Positions 1 through 12,727 of a stretch of 64,000 bases of DNA are shown here, piece by piece. The position numbers and the translations under genes are program-made. The stretch lies in contig CM034610.1 of NCBI GenBank assembly GCA_020091685.1, positions 30,135,545 through 30,199,544 of the forward strand. The letters are read 5' to 3'. The stretch's first letter is position 1, and every line of letters starts with the position of its first letter. Source of the stretch: Lutjanus erythropterus (Eukaryota > Chordata > Actinopteri > Lutjaniformes > Lutjanidae). The notes under the pieces were generated by a model. It was not told the DNA's origin. It was given only the letters and a program-made list of their open reading frames with translations, and did not search any database.

Positions 1-1777
1 AATAACTAAATAACTACATTTTTCATTCCATATTCCACTGTTTGCTACAACACCTGGGTGTTAATAGCATCTGACATAAAAAAGAATGATTTGTGATAAC
101 CAAAAACAAGATATTTAATAAATACCTGGAGCATTAAATGATAAAATACATTTATTTCAAAGATATAGCAAAGAATACATGAAATCAAATGGGAAACAAT
201 GTTGTGCATTAGAGGAATAGTGATACAAAAATGATTTTTATCCAAAAAGCATGAAAGGAAAAATGAAAATAAGGATATGAGATGATCAAGTTAATTGAGG
301 AATTCTTGGAAAACTCAGTGATGATATTAATTTGCTGCAAATATATAGAAAATATAAACTCATCCACTTTTTAGACCCATGTTGTGCACCAAAGGGTCAA
401 AAAGTGGAAAAAAACAGCTTCATGCAATGTTACAGTCCGGACTGGGTACCAAATTCTGAACTTTTAAGGGTACTGACTGAATTGCAGTGGTACTACCTAA
501 TATCAATGCATGTTAAATCAATCTGTGCCAAATTCTGGTGCCTGTGAGCACATCTGGGTGAAAGACTAGAGTAGAACACTAGAGAGTCACAGCAATTTAT
601 GAAAGTGGTCACAAGTATGGTTCAACTCAGAGTTAGCAAAGGCAACATGTCCAACCAAAATATATCGAAAAGTTGAAGAGTGCTCCGTGTTTAAAAGCCT
701 GTAGTAGCTGCATCAAATGTTAGCATGGTTGCAGCCAGCGCTGAAGTTGAAGGCGTGATTAGCAGCTGTGTGCTTCACTTCGTCCACAGAGACATGCACG
801 GTTCTCAGCAAAAATACACAGTGAAAATGATCGGTTGGTAATATCATCAGCATCATAGCAACATGACACCTTTCACTACTTTATGAGTAGAATATGTCAC
901 AAATACGGCAGTGCTTTCCCTCTTGTCTCTCTCTCCCTCCCTCTCTCAGGGAGAGAATGTGGGGGGGGGGGCATCACACTGCTTTCTGGTTACAATATTT
1001 TTCCTCTCTTTAAGTGTTCTGCAGACTCAGTGTAGAAGAACAGGGCTGGCAGTAGCAGCACCACAGCAGAAAGATTTTCTGTGTTGACGCCACAAGCGTG
1101 TGAGCTGCAACAGTTCAGTGAGGTAACCCTCCATGGATGATAAAACATCAAGTGAGGCACGGACAACTTAATCAGCATCTTCAGGTGATTAATTACCTTT
1201 AGGATAAGTTGCTGTTAGTGATAATTGATCTATTTCACTGTCCCCAGGAACATCCCTTGGAGCCAGTAGACTGGAAAAGTGCAATTTAAATGCAGTCAGT
1301 TTACCAGAACTTCACAGTCAAAGATGAGTGGATGAATTTGGTGCTCAATACAAACACACCAGTAGACCTGAACCTCTTCAGAGACAAGCCTCCCTCCCTG
1401 TATGTGTGCATGTGTGTGTGTGCTGCTGCATCATGAGGCACTGTGTGAGGTCTCAGGACTGCACTGTGCTACCTGATCCCAGCAGTGCCGGGAAGCAGCT
1501 GGGTGCCCAGATGGGCCCAGATCCGCCCCAGAGAGATCCAGCTGGAGCTTTCTGGATTGGCAGAGTAAAAGGGGGGCATGTGCACAACCATAAACATACA
1601 CAAACACACACAGATTCATACAGAGTTAAGAGTGGACAGCAGCAGCGACTGACTGCACCTGATCCCTCCTGAGCGTCACTTTCTCTGCTTTCATCTGTTT
1701 CATCGATCTCATTCTAACAGATGTTTCTCTGTTGAACTCTTCTCTGCTTTCATTTCTCTTTTTTCTCATCTCGCCGA
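1..1777. other. Gene-free stretch
   Basis: No convincing exon is visible on either strand. The open frames are short and of ordinary composition, without plausible splice sites around them. An 11-base poly-G run sits at 961-971 after a CT-rich patch at 910-950. Confidence 0.5.
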
Positions 1778-1942
1778 GTGTTTTTACTCCCCTCTCTCTC
1801 ACACACACAGACACACACACACATCATTCCACTGCAGCAGTGTAATCACCACCACTCTTTCATTGACACATTCCTGAGCAGCCCACCTGTTGGAAGAAGA
1901 ATGGTCCAGTGTGTGCACAGTAACCCCCCCTCTCTCTGTGTG

Positions 1943-1984
<42 letters not shown>

Positions 1985-2000
1985 ACACACACACAGATGT
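1778..2000. repeat. CT/CA microsatellite cluster
   Basis: Alternating (CT)n and (CA)n tracts, with the main compound tract at about 1930-1998. The short open frames here, in both directions, consist of His/Thr or Val/Cys codons produced by the dinucleotides and are not genes. Confidence 0.9.
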
Positions 2001-2094
2001 GTTTCCATCACTTAAGAGGACAGTACATGAAGAGCCACAATTGAATAGTATTAACTACCACCAACTATTTTGATAATCGATTAATTGTTTTAAG

Positions 2095-2335
2095 CCATTT
2101 CTTTATAAAAATGTAGAAATTCTCTGATTCACTGACAGTCAGTAACAGTTATTAACAGTTATTAACAGTCATTAATATCATGGATGGTCATTGACAGTAA
2201 AAACATAACAGTCTTGACAGTCATCGAAGGTTATTAACATCATTAACAGTCATTAATGTCATTGACAATCATTAACAGTTATTACAGTTATTCACCATAA
2301 TTAATCCACATCCACAACTAACAGATTAATCAACA
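2095..2335. repeat. Degenerate 10-bp tandem repeat (AACAGTTATT type)
   Basis: Units such as TAACAGTTAT and TAACAGTCAT recur every ten bases near 2145-2180, then with more drift to about 2335. This is a decayed AT-rich tandem array with no coding content. Confidence 0.6.
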
Positions 2336-2429
2336 AAATGATCGACATAATGAAAACAATCATTAAAGGAAAAATAAAAAGACTGTGACAGGATTTCTTA
2401 GAGACCCCACAATGTGAGTGTGTGGACAG

Positions 2430-2885
2430 GTTCATGTCCTCACAACACACACGCACACACACACCTTTCCTCCATGGGTTTAGGTGGGAACCATGAGCAT
2501 TAAACGAGGCTGTACTGGCCTCATGTCCGACCTTTCAACCTTGACCCACACACCATCTACCCACATCATTCCTCTGTCTCTCTCTCTCTCACACACACAC
2601 AGTACACACAGCTTAACAGAGCTCCATTGTCACACATTTCGCAGCAAGTCTCACCCTGTCCACCCCCCCCATCCCACCCACACACATACACACCCCACAC
2701 ACACTGAACAGCCCCCACTCTGTCATACAGTACACAGCCAAGCCGCCAAGTCCACAAAAAAAAACAGAACCCCCACAACAATGAGAGTTCCCTATCTGCA
2801 GCAGGCTATTTGCTCCCTGTCACTCCTGAGCAGCCCCTCCCTCCCCCTGACTGTGTGTGTGTGTGTGGGGGGGGGGGGGGTGTAA
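2430..2885. repeat. CA/CT/GT-rich simple-sequence block with poly-G
   Basis: Several CA and CT tracts (for example 2573-2602 and 2680-2705) are followed by a GT tract that runs into a poly-G run at about 2850-2882. The open frame across it is simple-sequence translation. Confidence 0.85.
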
Positions 2886-3256
2886 GTGCTTGTTGGTATG
2901 GGGAAACTTCATCATTGTTATTGGGGAAATCACTTAGCGATATTGCTTTTTTCAGTTCTTCATGCTGATAGGACTAAATGTTTCCCATTAGCAGAAACAG
3001 AAGCAGCGTCATCTCCACCTGATTATTCTGCTCTCTATTGTCTAAAGAGGTCGTGAATCAAGAGGCAGAATGATGGGGCAGTTTGTATTTGAAGGAAAAT
3101 TGTCTTTAGTCTTTTTCTAAAACCTGGAATCAGTCAAATCATTTGTCATTGACCCTTCAGTCAACTGAGATTCTCCTCATTTTTTGATTTTTGTTCAGAT
3201 GACAAGAACAGGATAAAAAAGATAGCTAACAAAACTTACAAAAATGCACAGTGAAC

Positions 3257-3560
3257 TAGAGCTGCAATAATTAATCACTAACTATTTTAATAATCGATTA
3301 ATCAGTTTGAGCCATTTTTTAATTTAAAAAGTTCTAAAATTCAGCTTCTTAAATGTGAATATTTTCTGTTTTCTTTACTCCTCTCTGACAATAAACTGAA
3401 TATATTGAAAATGAGGCATTTGAGGACGACATCATGGACTTGGGGAAACACTGAGCAACATTTTTCATCCTCTTCTGACATATTATGGACCAAACAACTA
3501 CTTGATTAATGGAGAAAATGATCGACAGATTAATACATAATGAAAATAATCATAACAAGA
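3257..3560 (+). mobile_element. hAT-type MITE, decayed copy (TAGAGCTGCAA family)
   Basis: The segment begins TAGAGCTGCAATAATTAATC and carries the family body: a TAATCGATTAAT motif, a line about ACATTTGAGGACGACATCATGGAC-like sequence, and a terminal half rich in GATCGAC/ATTAATC. The same family is found intact with target-site duplications at 47,407-48,063 and 47,575-47,878. No clear right terminus or duplication is seen here. A second partial copy follows at about 3,600-3,760. Confidence 0.6.
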
Positions 3561-3594
3561 AAGACTTAATATAAAGTAAAAGACATAAAGTTAC

Positions 3595-3760
3595 AGAAAA
3601 AACGACATTGTGACAGGATTAATTAATTGATTAATGGGGAAAATGATCAACAGGTTAATCGGTTTCTTTACTCCTGTCTGACCCAAACTGAATATCTTTG
3701 GCTCATGGACAAAACAAAAGACATTTGAGGACATCATCTTGGACTTTGGGACAAAAAATT
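3595..3760 (+). mobile_element. hAT-type MITE fragment
   Basis: It repeats the right-hand half of the neighbouring copy: GGGGAAAATGATCAACAGG, then TTTCTTTACTCCTGTCTGAC and the ACATTTGAGGACATCATCTTGG stretch. Boundaries are uncertain. Confidence 0.5.
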
Positions 3761-4727
3761 CCCCTAAATCTGACACACTCCATCTCACTGTCATCAGATA
3801 TAATGCCAGAGATACACTAGCCTCAACAACACACAGCAACAACACAGCGAACATCAACCGTCAGAATAAAAGTTCATAGGCGTATAAACAAGATCTCAAT
3901 TAAAAAAACACTTAAATTACATTGATCACACTTACAGTTTTCATTATACTTTAATTTTCCAGTATGGGTCTTAACCTATCAGTCAGCATTATCCAACTGC
4001 ACTCTAATGTCATCACATTAAATCATCTCCTCCCTCTGTCCATTAGAATTACGCTGAATCATTAGAGTGCACTTTACAGACTTTTACTGAGTTAATTAGA
4101 CTCAGTGCACTATGAGAGCTTAGATCACTACATCATTACTATGGCTATGACTGTTGTTGTGTAGGTGACCATGAACTAAGACCCTCCTACAAACAATCAA
4201 TAGAGGATCAATCAAGAGGAAGTGCCATACAGGCTGACATTATTGCTACATGATGAGAACAATTGATCCAGCTCTACAGAAAGAAGCCTCTCAGTAAACG
4301 AGCCTTTATTGTGAAATCCTGGACCTGCTGTGAAAGAGAGATGCTACTGTTTTATTCCTGTGAGCATGTGGAGTGAAACCAGCACAAACTAATTACCCCT
4401 TACTGCCTGAGCTGAGGGCAACATTTGGCAGCCTGATGCAGACATATAAGGCAAGAGGAGCCTGCTCCACTGAACACACAGAATCTGATGGAGGAGGAGG
4501 GGAACTTAGATAACCCAGACATTTGGAAAAGCCAGGAGGACTACACTCAATCTGGGAAGTCATGAAACAACACAGATCATGATGACTAACAGTGTGATGA
4601 GGAACTTCATAATGAAACTGCTTCATTTTTATATCTTACATTTGTTTTCAAGATAAATAACAGCGATGTAGTTAAAGAATATTAACTGACCAATATTCAG
4701 TTGGCTGATATTATTGGCCCCATATTA
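3761..4727. other. Gene-free stretch
   Basis: No coding exon or recognised repeat with clear ends. A degenerate piece of a GATATTATTGGCCC-type repeat lies at about 4,670-4,730, followed by a (TTTA)n run. Confidence 0.4.
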
Positions 4728-4734
4728 TTTATTT

Positions 4735-4907
4735 ATTTATTTATTTGTTATAAGTTATGTTTTTGGGCTTTTCTTGCCTTTACTTTACACAGGAAAGGTG
4801 GGTGAAGAGAGAGGGGATGACAGGCAGCAAAGGACCACAGGCGGGAGTTGAACCAGCGGCTGCTGCAGAGGACTGACAGCCTCCATACATACACAGCCGC
4901 CCCAGGA
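4735..4907 (-). mobile_element. tRNA-derived SINE-like element
   Basis: Read on the - strand, the segment holds a B-box-like GGTTCAACTCC followed by CTTTGCTGCCTGTCATCCCC and a CTCTCTCTTCACCC stretch. This order is typical of a common teleost tRNA-related SINE. The A-box region toward 4,907 is degraded. It is a retroposon relic, not a functional tRNA gene. Confidence 0.6.
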
Positions 4908-6343
4908 AGTTCTCATTATTTACTGGAATTTTATAGATTAGATGATTAATCAATAAATCGACAAAACAATAGTAAGATTAATCAATAATCAGGGTTTTCC
5001 CTGGATGTTTGTGAGACAATGGTGGCAAATTGCTGTACAACATGCATGACATGCACAAAGTACACAGTAAACTGAAGCGACAAAATCACTATTTGACTGG
5101 CGAAACTTTCCGTGGGGATTCTGAAACATAATAGTTTATTTACACATGACTCGACACTTCTATGCACGTTTCACTCTCCTAGTTTATTTTTAAAATAAAT
5201 AAGATAAAAGACAAGTCAAGATTGATGAAGGAAAACAACTTTCTAATGTGACCGGTGAACGGGTCCAACAAGTCGGTCAAAAAATGCTGAATTTTGATAA
5301 AAAATCATGATAAACTAGAAGAAGCTCTAAAATCCTACAATAATAAGTGTGTCTTATTTGTCCAGTGCAGTGGGTCTTATAATGCTTGGTATTGATTTGG
5401 AGTTACTGGGTCAGAGGATATTGAAAAAAACTGTCATTATGTGCTATTCAAATATTTACGTAAAAAAGAAATCAATTACACATTAGCTATCAGAATAGGC
5501 GCACTACATGAGACCAGTTTAGCACAATTTTTTAATCATAACTTTTACCACTACTGGAAAGTCAGCACAAAGGTAGTGACAAAAAATCATTTGCACTTTT
5601 ATTGCAATAAATGGAAATGGAAAAAAGTCAGTGGCAGCCGTAATTCAAGTGTTTTTAGGGGAGTATGCTTTAAAACCAGCTGCAACCCATGTTACAGATG
5701 CTGCACACAAGTGCTGGGTGGATTGATACCAGTGCTGCCACCCTTCATTATAAATTCAAACTTTTGTTCAAACATGGGGAAAATGTAATATTTAAACAGT
5801 GTGAGCTGTTTGAATTCAGTCTATAAGTACAACAGAGAAGTAGTCTGCCTTTGTGACTAACAAAGACGAAGCTGCTGACTTTGTAAAAAACAGCTCTTTA
5901 CTCTTCAACCACCACAAATCTGAGGACTCAGCTGCTCGCTGCAACATCCAGCGTATGACATCGTCTGACTGCAGGCTGCACCACACTCATCCTCGGGAGC
6001 CGCGCCAGACGCTCGTAAAAAGCCCATCACTGATAAGACAGATTTATATGGAGGATGATATGCAGCCCACTGGCACTGTTTCAGGATAAAAATGCAACTG
6101 GAGCCACCATATAAATTCCAAGTGGCACCACAAATTCATGACACACAGTGCAGTAGTATGCCACTACACAGAGAAATATATAGAGAGGATGTTTCAGGGG
6201 AGGCTCAGTAAATGGAAGTGAAGAAAGATTACAGAGAATAGTCTGAATGTGTGTTTGGTTATAGAGATAGTCCACAGTTACAGTAATGGAACATGTTACT
6301 ATATTCCCAGAGTCAGAAACTAATAAATGCCTTTGGACGGACC
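4908..6343. other. Gene-free stretch
   Basis: AT-rich sequence without supported exons. The open frames at 5,441-5,788 and 5,853-6,089 show no family resemblance, splice context or start context that would support a gene. Confidence 0.4.
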
Positions 6344-6346
6344 TTT

Positions 6347-6894
6347 TTAAAAGGGAAAGTTCACTCAAAAATCAAAAATACACATTTTTCCTCTGGCTTG
6401 TAGTGCTACTGTTTTGGTGTGAGTTGTAGAGTTTTGGAGGTATCAGCTGTAGAGATGTCTGCCTTCTCTCCAGTATTATGGGACTAAATGGCTCTCAGCT
6501 TGTGGAGCTGAAAGCACTAAAAAACTCTGAAAAACTTTCCAGATATCATGATCTGGTTCCTCAAAATAATCCACAGACCTTTTTACGAGCAGTTTCACGT
6601 AGGAACTACTTTCTTTCTGCAGCAGAATCGACTGTAACTACTTTCTTTCTAATAGTAAGAAAGCAGCTCCTACACGAAACATGTTAAGATCTGTGACTTA
6701 TGTTGAATAACAATGTTTTTTGTGCTTCGAACACCACAAGACTGCCATTTAGTTCCATTACACTGGAGAGAAGGCAGACAACTCTACAGCCATACTGACA
6801 TATATCTCAAAGAGTCTGCAACTCACACCAAAACTATACTACAGGCCAAAGGAAAAATATGTATTTTTGATTTTGGGGTGAACTGTCCCATTAA
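6347..6894. mobile_element. TTAA-flanked foldback MITE (piggyBac-like), copy 1
   Basis: It is bounded by TTAA on both sides (6,347-6,350 and 6,891-6,894). Left end AAGGGAAAGTTCACTC; right end GGGGTGAACTGTCCCA. The inverted repeats extend far inward: TTGGTGTGAGTTGTAGAG and AGATGTCTGCCTTCTCTCCA on the left return inverted on the right. The centre has its own short inverted pieces around GTAGGAACTACTTTC. It encodes no transposase, so it is non-autonomous. Assignment to the piggyBac superfamily rests on the TTAA flanks and is an inference. A longer sister copy is at 62,052-62,917. Confidence 0.75.
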
Positions 6895-6934
6895 TATATA
6901 CATAAAATATTTGATATTTAAATAAAATCAATAT

Positions 6935-7222
6935 GGCCCATTGCAATATCCAAATCGCAGAACCAAATCGCAATTTTTTGAAAAAGAAAAAACATTTGAG
7001 AAAACAGCATTATAATGAAGTACTGTAGAGCTGCAGAGGTGCTCAGGCCTAAAAATCTAAAAAAAAAAACATGTTTGTTTGGTACAGATCTCTATAAATA
7101 TGACACCATCAAGATTTTAATAGTTTTTTTCAGTGAAAATGAACTGATCAGTTCCACTAATCTTATCGCATATCACAATTTCAGTCAAAATGATCACAAT
7201 ATGACTTTTTTTTGCAGCCCTA
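6935..7222 (-). mobile_element. hAT-type MITE (GGGCTGCA family), inverted copy
   Basis: The right end TTTTTTTTGCAGCCCTA is the inverted terminus of the family found at 47,407-48,063, with the matching TATCACAATTTCAGTCAAAATGATCACAAT block just inside it. The left end is blurred around AATATGGCCCATTGCAATA. Confidence 0.6.
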
Positions 7223-7744
7223 AATACTTTAAGGTATCAACTGAAATAACCCAGTACCAAGCAGTATCCAAACTTGAAACAGTGAAACAATACCTGCATT
7301 CGATCATTTTGGTAAAAAAAAAATGATTTGATGTTGTCTGCAGCCAATCACTGCAAGCGTTCTTCATAATGAAGAATATTTGATAAGAAATTTCTCTCAG
7401 ACTCATCGCAAGTTTGGGTGTGGAGAGGTAAAGCACAGAGCAACTGCTGCGTCCTGCCTGCCTGGAATACAAAAGGCTGAGCTACCTTTAGCTCTGGATT
7501 TAGCTCAGTTCATACTATACTATATTATTTACATAATGTATTGCCCGTATTGGCTGTTTACATTTTGCTATGCATTACATTTATTAGTGAGATTGTACTC
7601 TCTTTTTAATGTTGTGTTATAGAGTTTGGGGAACCCTGAAACACTTTTCTTCAGTCGTGTCTGGAAAGGAACCCTCGATTTGCGAAACTTGAAAGATTTT
7701 GTATGTTGTTCCTTCACTGTGACGTTGAGTTTATTGAACAATTT

Positions 7745-7915
7745 TCTCATTTCTATCGATGAAGTGTTCCTTTACTCGTCTCTGACAAAAAACTGAATAT
7801 CTTTGGATATCTTTGGGCAAAAAAACACATTTGAGGACATCGTCTTGAACACTGATCAACTAAACAACTATTAATCGAGAAAATAATCAACCGACTATGA
7901 AAGTAATCATTAGTT
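7745..7915 (+). mobile_element. hAT-type MITE fragment
   Basis: It carries the block CTTTACTCGTCTCTGAC, then ACATTTGAGGACATCGTCTTG, then CTATTAATCGAGAAAATAATC, in the order seen in the copy at 3,257. Termini are not clear. Confidence 0.5.
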
Positions 7916-9280
7916 GTTGTTGTTTTGTTGCCCAGGCTTGTTTAATCCTGTATGAAAATGTGACAGATTGTAACTTTAATTTGAAACTTCCACCACTGAT
8001 GGCAGTTATCAGTAGTGTATGACCCATGACCCTGATGCTAACTGGGCCATGACACAATCCCACAGTAATAAGCTGTGAATAATATGAAACCCACACAGTG
8101 AGAGGAGAAAATAGCTCATCATGCGCTCCCAGCGAAGAACAATGTGCCGTGTGATGATGGCAGCGATCAAAGTGATGAGAGACGAGAAAAATATGTCAGA
8201 ATCAGGATTAGTAACAACCCTCATTAATATGCTTCATTAGGTTAATGGTTTCTGAAGGTATTCCTGAAATGTTTGTGCCACTTTTGAACGAATGTTTCTG
8301 CACTGAGGGAAGACTAACGGCTACAATGTGCCTTCTGTCACTGACTGTTCATATGTGGGCTGGCATATGGAAATACATGCATTCCAGCCCAATTTCTTAT
8401 TGTCTCTCTGCCCACCCACCCGTACCCCATCATCTCTGCACTGGGGAGGGGAGGGGCGGTTAAACTGTCACAGCAGAAATATGTGCTGCATTCCCTGAAA
8501 TCATGGAGAAAATTATTCAGTTATTTGCAGAATGCAGCATATGATCCACTGCTGGTAAAAAAACACGGGCTGAGTCCAAGACACGGCTGAGTTTTGGTGC
8601 ACTGATTGCCAGTTATTAGGTTTACGTCCTGCAGTTGGACGTAGCGTTTGCGTCCCTCTGCTCTCAAACTGAAACTGTGCACTTGAAGTCATCACTTATT
8701 CATGGATTAACATTTTGTGGTTGAACAGCCTGCAGCGTGCACTTTTGTCTCAAGCTGGGGAATTTGACAAGTTGCATAAGACACGGACAAGTGTGCCAGA
8801 ACATCACCAAACACACAGTCCCACTGCCCGGACATTACGGTGCACACTGACGCTAGACTAGCAGATATGAACTGTGTGAAAACTACAGCCCAACTAATAC
8901 ATCTATACATACAATTTTTACATTTTCACTCATATTTCACAGACTACTTGAAATGCATTAGTCATATTTGATATAAGAAACATATATATGTGCACTAATT
9001 AATAATATAATTGATATATTTTCACTGATAAGGACAAGACTATAATATTAAATTTAATGCAAGAAGTCAGAGTGTTACAGTTTCCTTGACCAAGTGCTAT
9101 AACAGTGGTTGGCCTGTAACGCTGAAAAAAATAAGTCACATTAATCTGGTGTATATCAAATAAAAAGCAATCACATTACTGTAGTAGTTACTAATAACAA
9201 AGATTTTTTCATATATGGTTCAAATTGTTTCAGATTTAAGCAGAAGTTTAATTCTGTTTTTGCAAAAGTCTAGGCTGCTA
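7916..9280. other. Gene-free stretch
   Basis: No supported exons, RNA genes or clear repeats on either strand. Confidence 0.4.
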
Positions 9281-9685
9281 TCACTGTAAAACCAAATGTT
9301 AAAAATTCATTAAATTTAATAAGTAGCAGAAACTTTGTTTAGAAGTTCTACCAACTTAAAAATGTTGAGTGCCAGCAGAATTCTCTGTTTTGTATTCATT
9401 AATTAATATGAACTTTAATGCATATGAAATAATGGGTCTTTATGCTTGTAATCATTCAGTTGTTAACTTATTGCAATGACAGTTGCATTTACTTAAAAGT
9501 TTTTGTGTTGGCTTTATCAATAATTTTAATTTCACTGTAATCAAAGCGTACATGTAATGCTAACTCTAAATATTTAAGCCCTGATAACCTCCAAATCCAA
9601 AGTCTATAAACTCAACAAAATTGCGACAACTGATTGTCTCAACTTTTTTGAGTAGTGCGAAGTTGGTCATCTTTACATTGTAGAT
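9281..9685. mobile_element. Putative MITE with CACTGTAAA-type ends
   Basis: The left end CACTGTAAAACCAAATG and right end CTTTACATTGTAG form an imperfect terminal inverted repeat. The interior is AT-rich and includes AACTTTTTTGAGTAGTGCG near the right end. The pattern resembles short teleost DNA elements, but no target-site duplication was confirmed. Confidence 0.4.
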
Positions 9686-11535
9686 TTGACTTATTTTAAC
9701 TGTGTTAAAGGTGACATTTACAATTAGGGAAATATGTTCATTTTCTAACAGAAAAATATGTCAACACAGACAAACAAGGTGCTTATTTTGGGCCATTTGC
9801 CTCTGGAGCAAATGTAACTTTGTTGTAAATTCTTATGTGTTATGTTACAACTGCCCCTAATCATGCAGCCATGATAAAATCTTACATGCTACCTAGCAAA
9901 ACCTTTATTAGCATAGCATCTTTATGTTCATTGTATACCAGTAACTCAGAGATAAGATTAATGCAAGTTTAAAGTCTTAGTGATTTGAACTTAAAAATAC
10001 TTATCATCCAAAACGTGACTTTCGTGCCTTAAAGTATATATATGACATCCACATCATTTCCAGATTTTTCCTTCTACAGTTCAGCCACCAGTTTGATGAC
10101 TCAGAAAGAAGATTTAATGCAAGACTAAATAATAATTTTGTGATCAAATAATGTATTATGTGTTGTTTAAGTTTTAGTAAACTCACAGAACAAACCAGCT
10201 ATCATTAAGTCAGGTTCGTGTTAAGTCATTAGCAATTAACAAACTAAAATGACACACCAAGGTCCCACTATTACTTTGTTAAGGAGCAGTATTTTACCTT
10301 CAGGTAAAACAAATAATCGAAATGGAAAATTGGAAACTTTTAAGCTGACTTCCTTTCATTTTAAGTTGCATATATGTAAATTGTTAATTTGAAAGCAATC
10401 AAATTACTAAGCACATCTGACTTAAAGAAACTGTGTTCATCTAACTTATGAAGTTGATTTGAAAAATCTTTTCATTTCTATTCATTAACTATTCATTTGT
10501 GTTACCAACTGAAGCATTCTTTTTAATTTTACATATATATATATAACATATATACACATATATTTCTTTTGAAATGATTCTGAGGTACGATACGTATGTA
10601 ACATTTATACACACACACACACAAACCGACATCAACCCAAACATTCCAGCATCTCAGCTGGGCTGTTATACAGACAGATCAACTCAATAAGATTCAGCAT
10701 AAAATAAATCAAAATAATCTGCATTAAGGTCTAAAAAAAAAAAAAAAAAAACTTTTCATATTGGACAACATACACTCGGATACCAATATCATCTGTCACA
10801 CTGTGACAATATCAGGCTGATAATATATACAATACATAGGCTACAAGAGTTGAATGAAAAACATTTTAAAAATCAATCAGTGTCCCCTTAAATGCAGTAA
10901 AAGGTCTGTTCCAGGTCGTTTGCATTATGGAGAAGATATAGATTCAAACAGCTCCACACACTTCAGCTGATCTGCTCCTCTAACACGAGCTTGTATCTGT
11001 AGGGTTGTTATCACCCGACGAACATTTTACAAGAGTAAACCCAGAAATGCAGCAGAATAAAGACAGAAAACAAGTGAATAAACCAGTGAATACTTCGGGT
11101 GATGAGTGAGAGCAGAGAAACACTTGTTCAGTAAATTCAGCTGTGACTTACTTCAGTGTCTGAGTGAGGAGGAATTCCAACAAGGCAAAAAGCAACTCCA
11201 TTCATTGGGTTCTCAGCGTGTGGTTGTTGTGTGTAAAGCGAAAAAAAAAAGGACAGTTTTCACACTGTTCTGCTGTCTGTCAACATTGTGGACATGTCTG
11301 TCTCTCAGGTCCTGTCGTCTGGAGGAGCTTCAGCTTCGGTCCAAACTGAGTGAACGGTCCGCCCGCCTCTCCCTCTCTACACAACGTAAACAGTCCCGCT
11401 CCGACCAGCGTCATGTCGCCATATTAAGACACAATAGAACCGGAAGTCTGCCAAGCTGGACTTCAAAATAAAGGCGGAATTTAGGCGCGCGCCTTTGGAT
11501 TGAAAGAAGAACTGTAAACACAGTAGTTGAACATA
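9686..11535. other. Gene-free AT-rich stretch
   Basis: Contains a TA-rich run at about 10,530-10,565, a short (CA)n at 10,610-10,622 and a poly-A run at about 10,732-10,750. The frame at 11,106-11,471 has no family resemblance and no matching splice partners. Confidence 0.4.
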
Positions 11536-12727
11536 ACGAATTTATTAAGTACTGTGCTTAAGTCCATATTTGAGGTACTGTCACATTACTTAAGTATTTC
11601 AGTTTTATGCTGTTATTTTATACTTCCACTACAATGGAGCCTACTTTTTACTCCACTACATTTATTTGAGAACTTTACTTTACAGCAGCATTAAAGTGAC
11701 GTTTATGCATTAAAGCATCACTAATAATTCAATTAAATACTATATTTATTGTTAAATTGGCTGTTAGTTGTTTTCTTTTTGTTAGGTAATTTTCATCTTG
11801 TAACATCTTTTTATGTTATGTTCTTTTTATGCTCTGTTTGTATTGTTATGTATTGTTACGTTGTTTTAATCTTATTACGTTGTTTTGTAATGTAATGTTC
11901 ATCTTGTTATATTATTTACATTGTTTTCATCTTACATCATTTTCATTTTGCGATGTCTTTCATGTTGTTTTCATCTTGTTACTTTTTCTTACGTAATTTT
12001 TGTCTTTTTATGTTCTGTTCTAAATTTGTTTTCATCTTATGTTTTTTTATGTAATTTTTGTTTTGTTATGTCTTTTATGCTGTTTTCGTCCACTATCATT
12101 TTCATCTTGATCTTTTTCCATCATTTCCGTCTTGCTGTCATGTTGTTAAATCTTTTTACGTTGTGTTCATCTTGTTATGTATTGTTACATTGTTTTTGTC
12201 ATGTCGTCAATATTGTGTTCATCTTGTCACGTTATTTTAGTTTTATGTTTAAGTGATTTTTGTCTTATTACATTATTTACGTTGTTTTCATCTTATGTCA
12301 TTTTCATCTTGTCACATCTTTTTACATTGTTTACATTCAATGCTTTTTACATTGTTTTCATTTCATCACGTCCTTTTACGTTGTTTTCTTGCATCAAAAT
12401 TAAATTAACAATCCTGTTTTGAAAATGTAAAGAGTAGAAAGTACAGGTATTTGTTTTCAAATGTAGAGCATATGAAGTTGTCAGAAAAATAAATACTCAA
12501 GTAAAGTACAGATATCTGAAAAATGTACTTAGGTACACTAATGGAGTATTTGTACTTAATTACTTCCAATCTTTGCTTTTACCTTTGGTACTCTTGATGA
12601 TACGTTTGTACTTTAACTGAAGTAAGAGTTTGAATGCTGAACTTTTACTTTCTTGTGAGTATTTTCACATTGCAGTATTGTTTCTTTTATTTTAACCAAA
12701 GATCTGAGTACTTCCTCCACAAATGTC
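11536..12727 (+). mobile_element. Interrupted teleost DNA repeat (AAGTACTGTGCTTAAGT type)
   Basis: The left part (about 11,536-11,740) carries AAGTACTGTGCTTAAGTCC and TTTTTACTCCACTACATTT. The right part (12,576-12,727) carries TTTGAATGCTGAACTTTTAC and GATCTGAGTACTTCCTCCAC. These are the two ends of one widespread teleost repeat whose termini I know as CAGTGGTGG-like. The middle is displaced by the minisatellite-bearing element at about 11,745-12,575, so this is a nested insertion. Confidence 0.6.
11745..12575 (+). mobile_element. hAT-like MITE with internal ~30-bp minisatellite, copy 1
   Basis: The right arm (from about 12,422) reads GTAAAGAGTAGAAAGTACAG, then CTCAAGTAAAGTACAGATA, then GTATTTGTACTTAATTACTT, and ends in a decayed CCAATCTTTG matching the CCCACCTCTG end of copy 4. 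The interior (about 11,780-12,400) is an array of degenerate units of the type CATCTTGTTATGTCTTTTAC plus about ten bases. The left terminus is lost or unclear. The Phe/Ser/Cys-rich open frames across it come from the array, not from a gene. Confidence 0.65.

Noticed and set aside
11921-12422. Overlapping hydrophobic frames of 60-111 codons
   Set aside because: They run through the ~30-bp minisatellite; Phe/Ser/Leu/Cys composition follows from the repeat unit.
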